Notes: a model not told the origin generated them from the sequence alone. Counted from the stretch's first letter, positions 52,926 to 63,115 are shown. The stretch: 64,000 nucleotides of DNA from an uncultured Neomegalonema sp. (GCA_937928005.1 CALFVD010000102.1:1-64000); one strand, 5' to 3'. Translations and numbers: made by a program.

Positions 52926-55382
52926 TTAAAAGCGGGTGCCAGCCGTGAAGCGGAAGATTTCAGACTCGTCCTGATCTTCTTCGAGAATTGGATAGGCAAA
53001 GTTCAGGCGAACCGGGCCAAATGGCGACTGCCAGAACAAGCTCGCCCCAACGGCGGCGCGAAGTTCCGCGTCATCATCAATAACGATGCGGTTATTGTTC
53101 GCATCAATATAGCTCGTGTTATCCAACCCCCAAAGCGTACCAACATCGGCGAAAACACCAGCAGCAAGCCCGTACTCCTCCGGGATAGGCAATGGGAAGG
53201 TTACTTCCGTCCGGACAATGCCATAATATTTGCCGCCAAGATTATCATCGGTTTCCTGATCCGCCGGGCCAATACCTGAATTCTCAAAACCACGGAAGCT
53301 GTCACCACCGAGGAAGAAGCGGTCGGAGATGTTTGGTTCGTAGTCACCAAAGCCAACCACCGCACCACCGGCAACCTCGATACTACCGATTATCTCATCA
53401 GAAATCAGGCGCGTAAAGCCTTTGGCGGATGCCTCGGTCTTGACGTAGCGGGTATCGCCACCCAGCCCAGCGATATCTTGATCAAGCTTCAGGATATAAC
53501 CTTTACTAGGTTCAATAACATCATTACGGCGATCATAGGTCAGCGTGTAACCCACGGAAGATGTGATGTTATCCGCGATGTCGGCCACAATGAGCGGCGA
53601 AGCGTTACTCGGCACATCGATAATTTCATCCTGCGAAATCCGGTAGCGAGTGCTAAGGCGCGTGTATCGACCAAGCGGGAAGCTCAGGCGTGGCGAGAAA
53701 CCAGTGTTGCGGGTATCAAACGACGACGTATCCTGATCATCGGTTTCGCGGCGGTAAAGATCGAAACCGGCAGCCACATCGCGGTCGAGGAAGCGCGGCT
53801 CGGTAAAGCTGAAATCATAGAGTTGGTTCGCGCCTGAAAGGCGGGCACGGGCGCGCACAAATTGTCCGCGACCTAGGAAGTTGCGTTCGGTGATGCTGAC
53901 CTCACCCGACACACTTTCAGAGGTTGAGAAACCAAGGCCAAAGCTGATTTGGCCGGTAGATTGCTCCTCCACTTCGGTCTTAAGGACCACACGATCGGGG
54001 GCGGTACCCTGCTCCGTCGTTACATTAACATTGCGGAAGAAGCCAAGTCCTCGGATATTGGAACGTGAACGGCGGACCTGAAGCGCGTTGAAGGCATCAC
54101 CCTCGACCAATTCAAATTCGCGGCGTACGACCCGGTCAAGCGTGCGAGAGTTACCAACGATATCAATACGCTCGACAAAGACGCGCTCACCCTCATTCAC
54201 CTCGAAGGTAACGCCGAGGGTGCGGTTTTCTTCGTCTTTAATTGGCCTTGGATCAATCTCGGTGAATGCATAGCCCAACTCGCCAAGGCGTAGGGTCAAA
54301 GCCGCAATTGAATCTTCAACATCACCAACATCGTAATCGGTGCCTTCACGAGCAACGATCAGGGAGCGCAGTTCCTCGACATCGACACCTTCGGCATTCG
54401 AGATGATATCAATGGGGCCGAAATCGTATTCTTCGCCTTCATCAACCGTGAAGGTCAGGAAAAAGCCGGTACGGTCGGGCGCTAATTCTGCCACCGCTGA
54501 GAGAATTTCAAAATCAGCGTATCCATTCGAGAGATAAAAGCGACGCAGCAACTCCTTATCGAGTTCTAGGCGGTCGGGGTCATAGGTGTCAGTGCTGGAC
54601 AGGAAGTTGAACAGCGTAGATTCGTCGGTGGAGACGACGCGGCGCAGGCGGCGGTCGGAAAATTTACTGTTGCCAATAAAGCGCAAGCTTTCGACGCCGG
54701 TAAGCGCGCCCTCTTCAATCTCAAAAACCAGATCAACACGGTTCTGGGGCAATTCGATAATGACCGGTTCAATACTGGCGGCGTAGCGACCCGCACGGCG
54801 GTATTGCTCAAGCAGCACGTCAGCATCTGCTTCGGCTTTCGCACGGGTATAGACGCGGCGCTCACGGCTGGTGAGCAAAGCACGCAGCGGCTCGTCATCG
54901 ATACGGTCATTACCCTCAATGGAGATTTGATTGATGACCGGATTCTCATCCACAATCACGACCAGCACATTGCCGCGTGGTTCGATGCGTACGTCGCGGA
55001 ACAGGCCCGTCTCAAACAGGGCGCGCACGCTATCGTTGATGTCATCGGGGCTGGCAACCGCGCCGGGGCGCACGGTCATGTAGGATTGCACCGTGACGGG
55101 TTCGATACGTTGATTGCCCTCGACGATAATCTGGCTAACACCACCCGGCTGAACGATGGTCGGGGCGACCACGGTGCTGACAGGTGGTGCGCCGAAGAGA
55201 AGGTTCGCAGCCGGAACCGCAGGGACAGGCGTCGCCACCGTGGGGGCCGATACGCCAAACCCTGATGTAATCGGCTGGGTCTGAATGGTGCCGAAGGTTT
55301 GCGCAGCGGGCGAGCCAGGCAAAATACCCGTGCCTACGGCCATCAGCCCCACGAGAGCCGACGATCCCAATATCTTCCGCAT
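52926..55382 (-). CDS. bamA: Outer-membrane protein assembly factor BamA
   Basis: BamA inserts beta-barrel proteins in the outer membrane. The 818-residue precursor has a signal peptide (MRKILGSSALVGLMAVGTGI, cut near AAQ), then an unusual linker of about 65 residues rich in Pro, Val, Ala and Thr, then five POTRA repeats (the first starts SQIIVEGNQRIEPVTVQSYM), and a 16-strand barrel ending in GTRF, with the terminal Phe that assembly needs. The RGF motif of the barrel is in DSFRGFENSG. GGAGG lies 8 bases before the ATG at 55382. It sits between rseP and skp. Confidence 0.97.
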   Translation of the reverse strand: MRKILGSSALVGLMAVGTGILPGSPAAQTFGTIQTQPITSGFGVSAPTVATPVPAVPAANLLFGAPPVSTVVAPTIVQPGGVSQIIVEGNQRIEPVTVQSYMTVRPGAVASPDDINDSVRALFETGLFRDVRIEPRGNVLVVIVDENPVINQISIEGNDRIDDEPLRALLTSRERRVYTRAKAEADADVLLEQYRRAGRYAASIEPVIIELPQNRVDLVFEIEEGALTGVESLRFIGNSKFSDRRLRRVVSTDESTLFNFLSSTDTYDPDRLELDKELLRRFYLSNGYADFEILSAVAELAPDRTGFFLTFTVDEGEEYDFGPIDIISNAEGVDVEELRSLIVAREGTDYDVGDVEDSIAALTLRLGELGYAFTEIDPRPIKDEENRTLGVTFEVNEGERVFVERIDIVGNSRTLDRVVRREFELVEGDAFNALQVRRSRSNIRGLGFFRNVNVTTEQGTAPDRVVLKTEVEEQSTGQISFGLGFSTSESVSGEVSITERNFLGRGQFVRARARLSGANQLYDFSFTEPRFLDRDVAAGFDLYRRETDDQDTSSFDTRNTGFSPRLSFPLGRYTRLSTRYRISQDEIIDVPSNASPLIVADIADNITSSVGYTLTYDRRNDVIEPSKGYILKLDQDIAGLGGDTRYVKTEASAKGFTRLISDEIIGSIEVAGGAVVGFGDYEPNISDRFFLGGDSFRGFENSGIGPADQETDDNLGGKYYGIVRTEVTFPLPIPEEYGLAAGVFADVGTLWGLDNTSYIDANNNRIVIDDDAELRAAVGASLFWQSPFGPVRLNFAYPILEEDQDESEIFRFTAGTRF

Positions 55383-55482
55383 TACAGTCCTCCAGCGGCG
55401 CATACGCCGACAAATCCACTCAATAGCTTTACGATGGACGCAGCATATCGTCTCGTTCCGAGATCACAATCGCATAACACCG

Positions 55483-56829
55483 TTAAACATGGCGTAAAAC
55501 ATCGTTATACGTTGCGTAAACCATAAGCATCACGACCATCGCAAGGCCAATGGTTAAGCCGACTTCCTGCATCCGTTGGCTCATGGGGCGACCACGTACT
55601 GCTTCTATCGCATAGAATAGTAAATGACCTCCATCAAGAACCGGAATCGGAAAGAGATTAATCAAACCAATTGACGCTGACAGGATCGCCGTAAGACGCA
55701 TCAACGAGGCGAATCCGTCATCGGCGGCATCTCCAGAAACCTCAGCGATACGGATCGGGCCACCAAGATCTTTGGAATCGGCCTTACCTCGGAAGATATC
55801 AATGATGAAGGACAGCGAATCGCCCAGAACCCTAATGGTAAAGGTCGTGCCGTATTCAACGGCTTTGAACAATCCAACCCGTTCCGGGGCAGCCCTAAGG
55901 CCAAAGGAAGGCCCGCCCTGCACACCGATGAGCCAGCTCTGCACTTCTTCACCATCGTCATTAGTGCGAGTATGGGGGCGCGGCGTAACCGCGAATTTCA
56001 GCGTCTCGCCATTACGCAGCACCTCGAAGGGTAATTCCTTGCCGTCGGATGCAAGCACAGCATTGCGCAGATCCTGAAAGACACCGATTTCCTTATCGCC
56101 AATGCGCGTGACGATATCGCCTTTGCGGATGCCTGCATCATAGGCGGCCCCAGACGGCACATCCGCCAACTCCGCAGGGTATGTATAGGTAAAAGGCAAC
56201 GTCATACGCCGACCATCACGTTCGATGGCTACTTCATAGGTTCGCCCACCCTCATTAATGACGGTCTGACCGAATTTACGGAAAGACGTGACCGCCTCAC
56301 CGTCAATTTCAAGGACACGATCGCCCACAAGGAATCCGGCCCGCGAACCTTCGGTATCCTCGATCACGGTTCCAATGACGGGCTTATCAGAAGCGATACC
56401 CGAAACCATGCCCACACCAGCGAGAATCACAACGGCCAGCACAAAGTTGAAGACCGGCCCCGCCGCAACGATCAATGCGCGCCGTAACAGGGTTGCGCGC
56501 GGGAAGCTGCGGGCCAGTTCTTCCTCAGTCATCGTTTCGATGGCTTCATCATCGGCGCGGGCACTGGCGGCATCGGCATCGCCGCGAAACTTCACGTAGC
56601 CACCCAAGGGAATCAGACAGACTTTCCAGCGGGTGCCCTTAGAATCATCCCAGCCGAAGAGTTCGGGGCCGAATCCGAGTGAGAAGACGTCAGAATGTAC
56701 ACCACACCATTTGGCGACGATGTAATGCCCGTATTCATGCACGGCGACCACGATGCTCAACACGAAAATGAACGGTATCAGATAATAGGCGCTGGACCCG
56801 ATAAACGGAATTTGTTCGATAAAGCCCAT
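55483..56829 (-). CDS. rseP: RIP metalloprotease RseP
   Basis: A site-2 intramembrane zinc protease that cleaves anti-sigma factors and leftover signal peptides. The 448-residue protein has the active site HEYGH (H31, E32, H35) in the first membrane segment, two PDZ-like domains (about 115-290), and the late NLFPIPVLDGGHLLFY metal motif. It lies between dxr and bamA, its usual place. Confidence 0.97.
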   Translation of the reverse strand: MGFIEQIPFIGSSAYYLIPFIFVLSIVVAVHEYGHYIVAKWCGVHSDVFSLGFGPELFGWDDSKGTRWKVCLIPLGGYVKFRGDADAASARADDEAIETMTEEELARSFPRATLLRRALIVAAGPVFNFVLAVVILAGVGMVSGIASDKPVIGTVIEDTEGSRAGFLVGDRVLEIDGEAVTSFRKFGQTVINEGGRTYEVAIERDGRRMTLPFTYTYPAELADVPSGAAYDAGIRKGDIVTRIGDKEIGVFQDLRNAVLASDGKELPFEVLRNGETLKFAVTPRPHTRTNDDGEEVQSWLIGVQGGPSFGLRAAPERVGLFKAVEYGTTFTIRVLGDSLSFIIDIFRGKADSKDLGGPIRIAEVSGDAADDGFASLMRLTAILSASIGLINLFPIPVLDGGHLLFYAIEAVRGRPMSQRMQEVGLTIGLAMVVMLMVYATYNDVLRHV

Positions 56830-56849
56830 GTCTCAGCGTTCCTCTATAC

Positions 56850-58025
56850 TCATGCTGCGCGGGTGCGCACGGCCAGTCGGGCCAGTCGCCGGGCCTCGCC
56901 ATCGGTGGCGACAACCTCATCTAGCGAGCGGGCGGCGACCCCATTCTCGAAGGCCTCTAATACGTGTTCTACAACAGAGGCTATTTCAAGAAAGGTAATG
57001 TCGCGGTTGAGAAAAGCCTCCGCCGCGATCTCCTTGGCTGCATTCATGGCACAGGGGGCAAGGCCACCCGCCTCCAGCGCCTCGCGCGCGATGCGTAGGG
57101 CAGGAAAGCGAATCTCATCCGGTGCCTCAAAATCGATGCGCGCCAATGCCGCAAAGTCGAGCCGCTCTACGGGCGCTGTAACACGGGCGGGCCAGCCAAG
57201 GGCGTAGGCGATGGGCGTACGCATATCGGGCGTGCCAAGCTGGGCAAGGATCGAGCCGTCAGCATAGCCGACCATCGAATGGATGATGGATTGCGGATGC
57301 ACGAGGATTTCGATGTGATGATGGGCAACAGGGAAAAGTTGTTCCGCTTCGATCAATTCCAAGCCTTTGTTGAACATCGTCGCCGAATCGAGAGAGATGG
57401 CGACGCCCATCGACCAATTCGGATGGGCGATGGCTTCTTCCGGCGTAACGGCGCGCATCCGCTCCAATGGCCAGTCGCGGAACGGGCCGCCCGATGCAGT
57501 GAGGATTATGCGCTCGATAGCAGAGGCATGGTGGGCCTCTAACACCTGAAAAATAGCATTGTGTTCGGAATCGACGGGCAAGATACGAATCCCCATACGC
57601 TGGGCCTCGCGCTGGACCAGATCACCCGCACAGACCATGGATTCCTTATTGGCTAGTGCAATATGCGACCCCGCGCGAATAGCGGCCAGCGTGGGGTACA
57701 GACCCGCAGCCCCGGCAATGGCCGAGACACAAAGATCGACACGCTCACTCGCCGCCTCGACCAGTGCAGCGTCCCCGGCGGCAGTGTCGATATCGGCTCC
57801 AGCGAGGGCCGCACGCAGATCGGATAGCTTACTTTCGTCTTGGATCACGGCGCGCGAGGCACGGACCGCTTGGGCTTGCTCGGCGAGAAGCGCGACATTC
57901 GCGCCACCCGCGACCACCCGCACGTCATAGGCATCCGGCCCGCCATGCGCGGCAATCACATCAAGCGTGCTGCGCCCGATAGAGCCGGTCGAACCAAATA
58001 TCGAGATGCTTCGGCGCTCTACCAT
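56850..58025 (-). CDS. dxr: 1-deoxy-D-xylulose-5-phosphate reductoisomerase
   Basis: The second step of the non-mevalonate isoprenoid pathway, making methylerythritol phosphate with NADPH. The 391-residue protein begins ISIFGSTGSIGRSTLDV (NADPH site), has the metal/substrate region PVDSEHNAIFQVLE and LTASGGPFRDW, and HPNWSMGVAISLDSATMFNKG. Normal length. Its start overlaps the cdsA stop by 7 bases. Confidence 0.97.
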   Translation of the reverse strand: MVERRSISIFGSTGSIGRSTLDVIAAHGGPDAYDVRVVAGGANVALLAEQAQAVRASRAVIQDESKLSDLRAALAGADIDTAAGDAALVEAASERVDLCVSAIAGAAGLYPTLAAIRAGSHIALANKESMVCAGDLVQREAQRMGIRILPVDSEHNAIFQVLEAHHASAIERIILTASGGPFRDWPLERMRAVTPEEAIAHPNWSMGVAISLDSATMFNKGLELIEAEQLFPVAHHHIEILVHPQSIIHSMVGYADGSILAQLGTPDMRTPIAYALGWPARVTAPVERLDFAALARIDFEAPDEIRFPALRIAREALEAGGLAPCAMNAAKEIAAEAFLNRDITFLEIASVVEHVLEAFENGVAARSLDEVVATDGEARRLARLAVRTRAA

Positions 58026-58828
58026 TGGACGATGAGGCCTGGGAACAGGGCCAGCACAAGACCAACGAAGAGAGAGGCACTGGTCAGCGCATCAAAACGA
58101 TCAAGAACACCGCCATGGCCGGGGATTAGGGCGCTAGAATCCTTGACACCAAAGCGGCGTTTGGTGGCGGATTCCGCGAGATCACCCGCTTGCGAGACAA
58201 TAGCGGTGATGGCGGCGATAGGGGCGAGGATAAGCGCGCTGCCTCCAACGACCACAGCGAAGATACCAGAAACGGCCATTGCGAAGACAATGCCGCCGAT
58301 GGACCCAGCCCATGTCTTGTTAGGGCTGAGGATGGGAGCGAGCTTTGGCCCGCCGATGGCACGGCCCGCGAAATAGCCGCCCATATCAGCGGCGGCGACA
58401 ACCAAGGCGAGCCAGATGGCAATGGCCAATCCATTTTCTGGCAGATCGCGCAGCCAGACGAAAAATGCGCCCGCGCAAACAACCATAAAAACACCAAGCG
58501 CCAGCAAGTCGGGCCGAAGGGTTTTGCGGCCTAGGAAAAAGCCAGCAACGACCGACGAAACAAGAGCAAAGGCGAGGGCGGGCACGATGCCTACCCCCTC
58601 AACCACGAGGGGCGGCAAGGCACCGATGACGAAGGCAAGTATCGCGCTCGATTTAGGAAAGCCCAAATCACCGCGCATCATGCGGGCCAATTCCCAAGTC
58701 ATAGCACCCGTACCGAGCGCCACGAACAGGGCATTAATCCACCCCCCCAGCGTAACGGCAACCGCCGCCGCCCCGGCCAGCAAAACGCCGGAAATCACGC
58801 GCTGGCGCAGGTCGGACCCGAAGTGCAA
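58019..58828 (-). CDS. cdsA: Phosphatidate cytidylyltransferase
   Basis: Makes CDP-diacylglycerol for phospholipids. The 269-residue membrane protein has about seven hydrophobic segments and the C-terminal signature SQAGDLAESATKRRFGVKDS, followed by PGHGGVLDRFDAL. The start is a TTG (58826-58828), three bases after the uppS stop; no ATG exists near, and the typical SDLRQRVISGVLL N-terminus follows at once. A rare start codon with a weak ribosome-binding site suggests coupling to uppS. Confidence 0.95.
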   Translation of the reverse strand: MHFGSDLRQRVISGVLLAGAAAVAVTLGGWINALFVALGTGAMTWELARMMRGDLGFPKSSAILAFVIGALPPLVVEGVGIVPALAFALVSSVVAGFFLGRKTLRPDLLALGVFMVVCAGAFFVWLRDLPENGLAIAIWLALVVAAADMGGYFAGRAIGGPKLAPILSPNKTWAGSIGGIVFAMAVSGIFAVVVGGSALILAPIAAITAIVSQAGDLAESATKRRFGVKDSSALIPGHGGVLDRFDALTSASLFVGLVLALFPGLIVQW

Positions 58829-58831
58829 GGG

Positions 58832-59608
58832 CTAGCCCGACTTTCGCAATCCGCCAAAGCGGCGGTCGCGGTCTTGGTAGAGTGTCAGGCACTCATCGAA
58901 GGATTGTTCATCAAAATCAGGCCAATGGCTATCGACAAACAAAAACTCGCTATAGGCGGCCTGCCATAGCAGGAAGTTCGATAGACGTTGTTCACCGCTG
59001 GTGCGAATGATGAGATCGGGATCGGGAAAATCGGCGGTATTCATCTCGGCGGAGATGGCCGCATCGTCGATGGCATCTGGCGCAAGCTCACCAGCAGCGA
59101 CCTTTGCGGCGAGGCGTTGCGTCGCCGTCACAATCTCAGCGCGCGAGCCGTAATTCAGCGCAACGATCAAGGTCATGGCATCGCCAGCGGCGGTCATATC
59201 CTGTGCCTCGATCATCATGGATTGGATATCCTCCGGCATTTCGGACGGATCGCCTATGAAGCGAATACGCACGCCTTCGCGGGCCAGCGTGCGGCATTCG
59301 CGGCGCATGTAATAGCGGAACAGATCGAACAGGCCGTGGACCTCATCCTTTGGGCGCAGCCAGTTCTCAGTCGAAAAAGCAAACAAAGTCAGACACTTGA
59401 CACCCCGCGCTTTGGCGTGGCGCGTAATCTTGCGCACGGAGTTGATGCCCCGCTTATGGCCCGCAATCCGGGGCAAGCCACGATTCGTTGCCCATCGCCC
59501 GTTGCCGTCCATGATGATCGCAACGTGACCGGGCAATGCGCGCGGTTCGGCGCGCTGTGGCGGTGTTTCGGTGTTTGCGGCTTTGCGGCCAGACGTAAAT
59601 CCGAGCAT
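58832..59608 (-). CDS. uppS: Undecaprenyl diphosphate synthase (isoprenyl transferase)
   Basis: Builds the C55 lipid carrier for peptidoglycan and glycans from isopentenyl and farnesyl diphosphate. The catalytic aspartate is D34 in VAIIMDGNGRWA; other marks are HKRGINSVRKITRHAK, LFAFSTENWLRPKDEV and the C-terminal DLIIRTSGEQRLSNFLLWQAAYSE. I took the ATG at 59608 (258 residues); an upstream codon at 59641 would add 11 unconserved residues. Neither has a strong ribosome-binding site. Confidence 0.96.
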   Translation of the reverse strand: MLGFTSGRKAANTETPPQRAEPRALPGHVAIIMDGNGRWATNRGLPRIAGHKRGINSVRKITRHAKARGVKCLTLFAFSTENWLRPKDEVHGLFDLFRYYMRRECRTLAREGVRIRFIGDPSEMPEDIQSMMIEAQDMTAAGDAMTLIVALNYGSRAEIVTATQRLAAKVAAGELAPDAIDDAAISAEMNTADFPDPDLIIRTSGEQRLSNFLLWQAAYSEFLFVDSHWPDFDEQSFDECLTLYQDRDRRFGGLRKSG

Positions 59609-59658
59609 CGAGAAACTTTCTGTTCCGGCCCAACGGACCAACGATTTCTAGCGGAAAA

Positions 59659-60225
59659 TCAGACCTGCATGATCTCTTTTTCCTTGGTGCCAAGTGCCTC
59701 ATCGATCTTAGCGATAGCACCGTCCGTCATTTCTTGTATCTCGTCGGAGTAAAGTTTTTGGTCATCTTCAGAGATATCGTTCGCGTTTTTCGCCTTTTTC
59801 ACCTGATCCATCCCATCACGGCGGACATTGCGAACGGCAACGCGGGCGGATTCGGCGTATTTTGCCGCGACCTTAGCCAGTTCGGTACGGCGTTCTTCGT
59901 TCAGTTCGGGAATCGGCAGGCGGATCAGAGTGCCGTCGACCTGCGGATTGATACCGAGACCAGAATCGCGCAGCGCCTTTTCAACCTCCTTCATCATGCC
60001 TTTGTCCCAAATACTGATCGTCACCATCCGGGGTTCGGGTACGTTGATCGTACCAACCTGATTGAGCGGGGTCATCGCGCCATAGGCGTTGACCATCACA
60101 GGGTCAAGCATTGAGGCGGTCGCGCGCCCCGTGCGTAGAGTGCTAAACTCACCGCGTAGGGAGGTCAGCGCCCCTTCCATGCGGCGGGTAATGTCGTCTA
60201 GGTCGATCTCGGTATCGTCGCTCAT
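59659..60225 (-). CDS. frr: Ribosome-recycling factor
   Basis: Frees ribosomes from mRNA after termination, together with EF-G. The 188-residue protein is of normal length, with [38 protein letters not shown], the hinge [17 protein letters not shown] and [14 protein letters not shown]. It follows pyrH by 18 bases, the universal pyrH-frr pair. Confidence 0.98.
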   Translation of the reverse strand: MSDDTEIDLDDITRRMEGALTSLRGEFSTLRTGRATASMLDPVMVNAYGAMTPLNQVGTINVPEPRMVTISIWDKGMMKEVEKALRDSGLGINPQVDGTLIRLPIPELNEERRTELAKVAAKYAESARVAVRNVRRDGMDQVKKAKNANDISEDDQKLYSDEIQEMTDGAIAKIDEALGTKEKEIMQV

Positions 60226-60243
60226 GCGGGTCGTCCCTGAAAG

Positions 60244-60984
60244 TCAGTCTTCTCTTACAATGGTCGATTTTCCCTCGCCCGACAAGACCGAGGCGAAACC
60301 ACCCTGTTGATGCAGGTCGAAGACGACGACCGGCAAGGAGTTATCACGGGCCAGCGCGATGGCCGTGGCATCCATCACATTAAGATTTTCGGCGAGAACA
60401 CGGGTATAGCTAACGGTATCGAAACGTTTGGCATCCGGGTTTTGGCGCGGGTCGGAATCGTAGACTCCATCGACCTGCGTACCCTTGAGCAATGCGTCGC
60501 AACTCATCTCAACCGCGCGCAGGGCGGCGGCAGTATCGGTGGTGAAGAACGGATTGCCGGTTCCAGCGGCAAAGATCGCGATGCGGCCCTCCTCCAGATG
60601 CCGAACGCCCTTGCGGCGGATATACGGCTCACAGACAGCCTGCATCGGGATGGCCGACATGACGCGGGTTTCGGCCCCAAGAGCCTCTAGCGCGCTCTGC
60701 ATAGCCAATGCGTTCATCACGGTGGCCAGCATACCCATGTAATCGGCTGAGGCGCGCTCCATGCCAGATGCAGCAGCAGAGAGGCCGCGAAAGATATTAC
60801 CACCCCCGATAACGAGACAGATCTCAACGCCGCTTTTCTGAACCGCTGCAATCTCGGTGGCGATGCGCTGAACGGTGGGAGGATGGACGCCGTAGCCCTG
60901 ATCGCCCATCAGCGCCTCGCCCGAAACTTTGAGCAGGACACGCTTCCATGTGGTCGGGCCACCCAGTTCGGGGGATGGTGACAT
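60244..60984 (-). CDS. pyrH: UMP kinase
   Basis: Phosphorylates UMP to UDP. The 246-residue amino-acid-kinase fold shows [49 protein letters not shown] and [21 protein letters not shown], then [14 protein letters not shown]. It opens the envelope-biogenesis operon here. rpsB and tsf, which often precede pyrH, are not upstream; an SPFH gene on the same strand ends about 150 bases before it. Confidence 0.98.
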   Translation of the reverse strand: MSPSPELGGPTTWKRVLLKVSGEALMGDQGYGVHPPTVQRIATEIAAVQKSGVEICLVIGGGNIFRGLSAAASGMERASADYMGMLATVMNALAMQSALEALGAETRVMSAIPMQAVCEPYIRRKGVRHLEEGRIAIFAAGTGNPFFTTDTAAALRAVEMSCDALLKGTQVDGVYDSDPRQNPDAKRFDTVSYTRVLAENLNVMDATAIALARDNSLPVVVFDLHQQGGFASVLSGEGKSTIVRED

Positions 60985-61132
60985 GGGCGGCGACCTCCAA
61001 ATTAGGCAATGTACGAAACGGGCGCACCCTGTCTCATCACCCGCAACAATTCAAGCGCGTTAGGAGGGGTTTATTCCATGGCCATCAGAAATATCCGGGC
61101 AGCCATGGAAAGCTTTATGGAAGATAAATGCC

Positions 61133-62248
61133 CTATCCCTGCGGCGGCAGGGGAGGCGGGGTTGCGGCGAAGGCGCCAGACAAGGCCGCGACGGTGCCCG
61201 CGCGTTCCCATCCGGCCATGCCCGCCGACCAGACAAGGCTGTCTTTGGTCAGACGACCATCGCGGGCCATGCCCTCGACCGTTCCTTGATCAAAGGGACC
61301 GCTGGATGCGCCATCAATGGCGACGTGCCATTGCTGGCGGGGGGGTAGCGGGGGCGGGGTTGCCGCACCGCTCTGGGGTTGCCCCTGCATCGCGCCGCCC
61401 ATCATGCCGCCCATCGCCATACCGATGCCTGCGCCGATACCAGCAGAAGCGGCATCGCTGCCCCCTCCTCCGGGGTTTTCGGCGACAGCGCGCATGGATT
61501 CGGCGGCCTGAAACTGCGTGTATTTGTGCATATCGCCAATCACGCCCATCTGGGTGCGGCGATCCATGGCTTTCTCAACTTCGGGCGGTAGCGAGACATT
61601 CTCGACCAATAGCTTTGTGAGGGTCAGGCCGTATTCGCCCAGTTCCTCGCCGATCTTGACGCCCGCAAATTTGCCCAGATCATCATAATTCGCCGCCAGA
61701 TCGAGGACAGGGATATGGGACGAGGCGATGGCGTTGGAGAAACGCGACACGATGATATTGCGCAACTGGCCTTGAATCTCGCCGGTGGTGAACTCGCCAT
61801 CCGTACCGACGATCTCCTTGAGGAACACCTTCGGATCTTCGACACGCATCGCGTAAGTGCCGAAAGCGCGCAGGCGTGTCGGCCCAAAATCAGGGTCGCG
61901 CAGCATCACCGGGTTTTTCGTACCCCATTTGAGGTCAGTAAACTGTTTGAGACTGACGAAATAAATCTCAGCCTTGAAAGGCGACTGGAACCCGTGATCC
62001 CAATTCTGGAGCGTCGAGAGAACGGGAAGGTTGTTCGTCTCCAGCTGGAAAAGGCCGGGGGGGAACACGTCCGCGATCTGCCCCTCATTGACGAAGACCG
62101 CCGCCTGTCCCTCGCGCACGGTCAGTTTGGCCCCGTGCTTGATCTCATTGCCATAACGCTCAAAGCGCCAGACCATCGTGTCGCCGTCATCGGTTGTCCA
62201 GTCGATAACGTCGATGAATTCACCGGTTAAACGGTCCCAAAGGCTCAT
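61133..62248 (-). CDS. SPFH-domain protein with a C-terminal GYF domain (YdjI-like)
   Basis: A 371-residue cytoplasmic protein. Residues about 20-220 form an SPFH-type domain of the 'virion core protein'/YdjI group (ANYDDLGKFAGVKIGEELGEYG; MDRRTQMGVIGDM). A glycine/methionine-rich hydrophobic stretch (AGIGAGIGMAMGGMMGGAMQ), then a Pro-rich linker, then a GYF_2-type domain (about 308-355: WHVAIDGASSGPF and LVWSAGMAGWERAG) and a PPPLPP tail follow. The Pro-rich tail could be a ligand for GYF domains. Two DUF2927 genes lie upstream on the same strand, 9 bases away. Confidence 0.87.
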   Translation of the reverse strand: MSLWDRLTGEFIDVIDWTTDDGDTMVWRFERYGNEIKHGAKLTVREGQAAVFVNEGQIADVFPPGLFQLETNNLPVLSTLQNWDHGFQSPFKAEIYFVSLKQFTDLKWGTKNPVMLRDPDFGPTRLRAFGTYAMRVEDPKVFLKEIVGTDGEFTTGEIQGQLRNIIVSRFSNAIASSHIPVLDLAANYDDLGKFAGVKIGEELGEYGLTLTKLLVENVSLPPEVEKAMDRRTQMGVIGDMHKYTQFQAAESMRAVAENPGGGGSDAASAGIGAGIGMAMGGMMGGAMQGQPQSGAATPPPLPPRQQWHVAIDGASSGPFDQGTVEGMARDGRLTKDSLVWSAGMAGWERAGTVAALSGAFAATPPPLPPQG

Positions 62249-62257
62249 CTGGCTCTC

Positions 62258-63115
62258 CTAATATGCTGCCGTCGCGTCACGCCCCACAACATCCCGCACG
62301 ATCTGCCCTAGTAAGGGGCGGGCCTCGGCCTCGGTCATACCGGGCGAGAGGCGGGGGTCGTAAAGCACCTTGAGCAGATATTCATCATGGCGGGTTAATT
62401 CAATGAACTCCTGATCGTCATTAAAGATCGAAGGGCGCACATCGGGGTCGTCATTGATGAGGCCGAAGACCTGCGTAAATTCTTCGGTAAAGCAGGCACG
62501 GCGGAAATCGCCGCCAAGCTCGGCCTTGATGAAGATCACACCGACCGCAAGGCTGTCATCCACTGGATCAGTATCAATCATGCCAATGCATGGAAATTCG
62601 GGACGCGAAACCCATGCATCAATAAAATCGACCATCGACGGGTCGTATGCCTTCGTGGCGCTCTGCCTAAACCGGGCACGCATGGCACCGTCGAGAACGA
62701 AGACACGGATATCAGCGTCGGCAATATCCTTCACCGGCTGAACCCGGCGACCAATCACGTTGCCGATGCGCGAACCAAGGCCAAACAGGCGACTGTGGTC
62801 ATCAGGCGAGCCACCTATGACTATGTAGCTCACATCCTCAGGCCAACGCAGAAGGTGAATTTCCTCACCCTTAACAATGGTCCGGTTGTCGACTTGCTGC
62901 GGCTCGCTGTTAAAGGCAAGTTTCAGGAACGATTGTTCGAGAGTAACTGGATCGATGGGAGCGTCGGGCGGATCATAATCGGTGCGAAAACGCGAATCGG
63001 CGCGGTAATAATACTCGAAATCGCCATACAGCGCGGCAAGCTTCGGTCCCGACGCAGGCGGCGAAGCGCAAGCGCCTAGCAAACCGGCAAGGGCGATCAT
63101 AAGGGCGGCGCGCAT
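62258..63115 (-). CDS. DUF2927 lipoprotein, second copy
   Basis: A 285-residue lipoprotein with lipobox cysteine in LAGLLGACASPP. The DUF2927 domain is in the C-terminal half: CFTEEFTQVFGLINDDPDVR, PSIFNDDQEFIELTRHDEYL and LKVLYDPRLSPGMT. The pattern (EE...Q, NDD, HDE) looks like that of a zinc-peptidase-type fold, but no HExxH is seen. The start overlaps the upstream stop by one base (TGATG). The function of the family is unknown. Confidence 0.88.
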   Translation of the reverse strand: MRAALMIALAGLLGACASPPASGPKLAALYGDFEYYYRADSRFRTDYDPPDAPIDPVTLEQSFLKLAFNSEPQQVDNRTIVKGEEIHLLRWPEDVSYIVIGGSPDDHSRLFGLGSRIGNVIGRRVQPVKDIADADIRVFVLDGAMRARFRQSATKAYDPSMVDFIDAWVSRPEFPCIGMIDTDPVDDSLAVGVIFIKAELGGDFRRACFTEEFTQVFGLINDDPDVRPSIFNDDQEFIELTRHDEYLLKVLYDPRLSPGMTEAEARPLLGQIVRDVVGRDATAAY

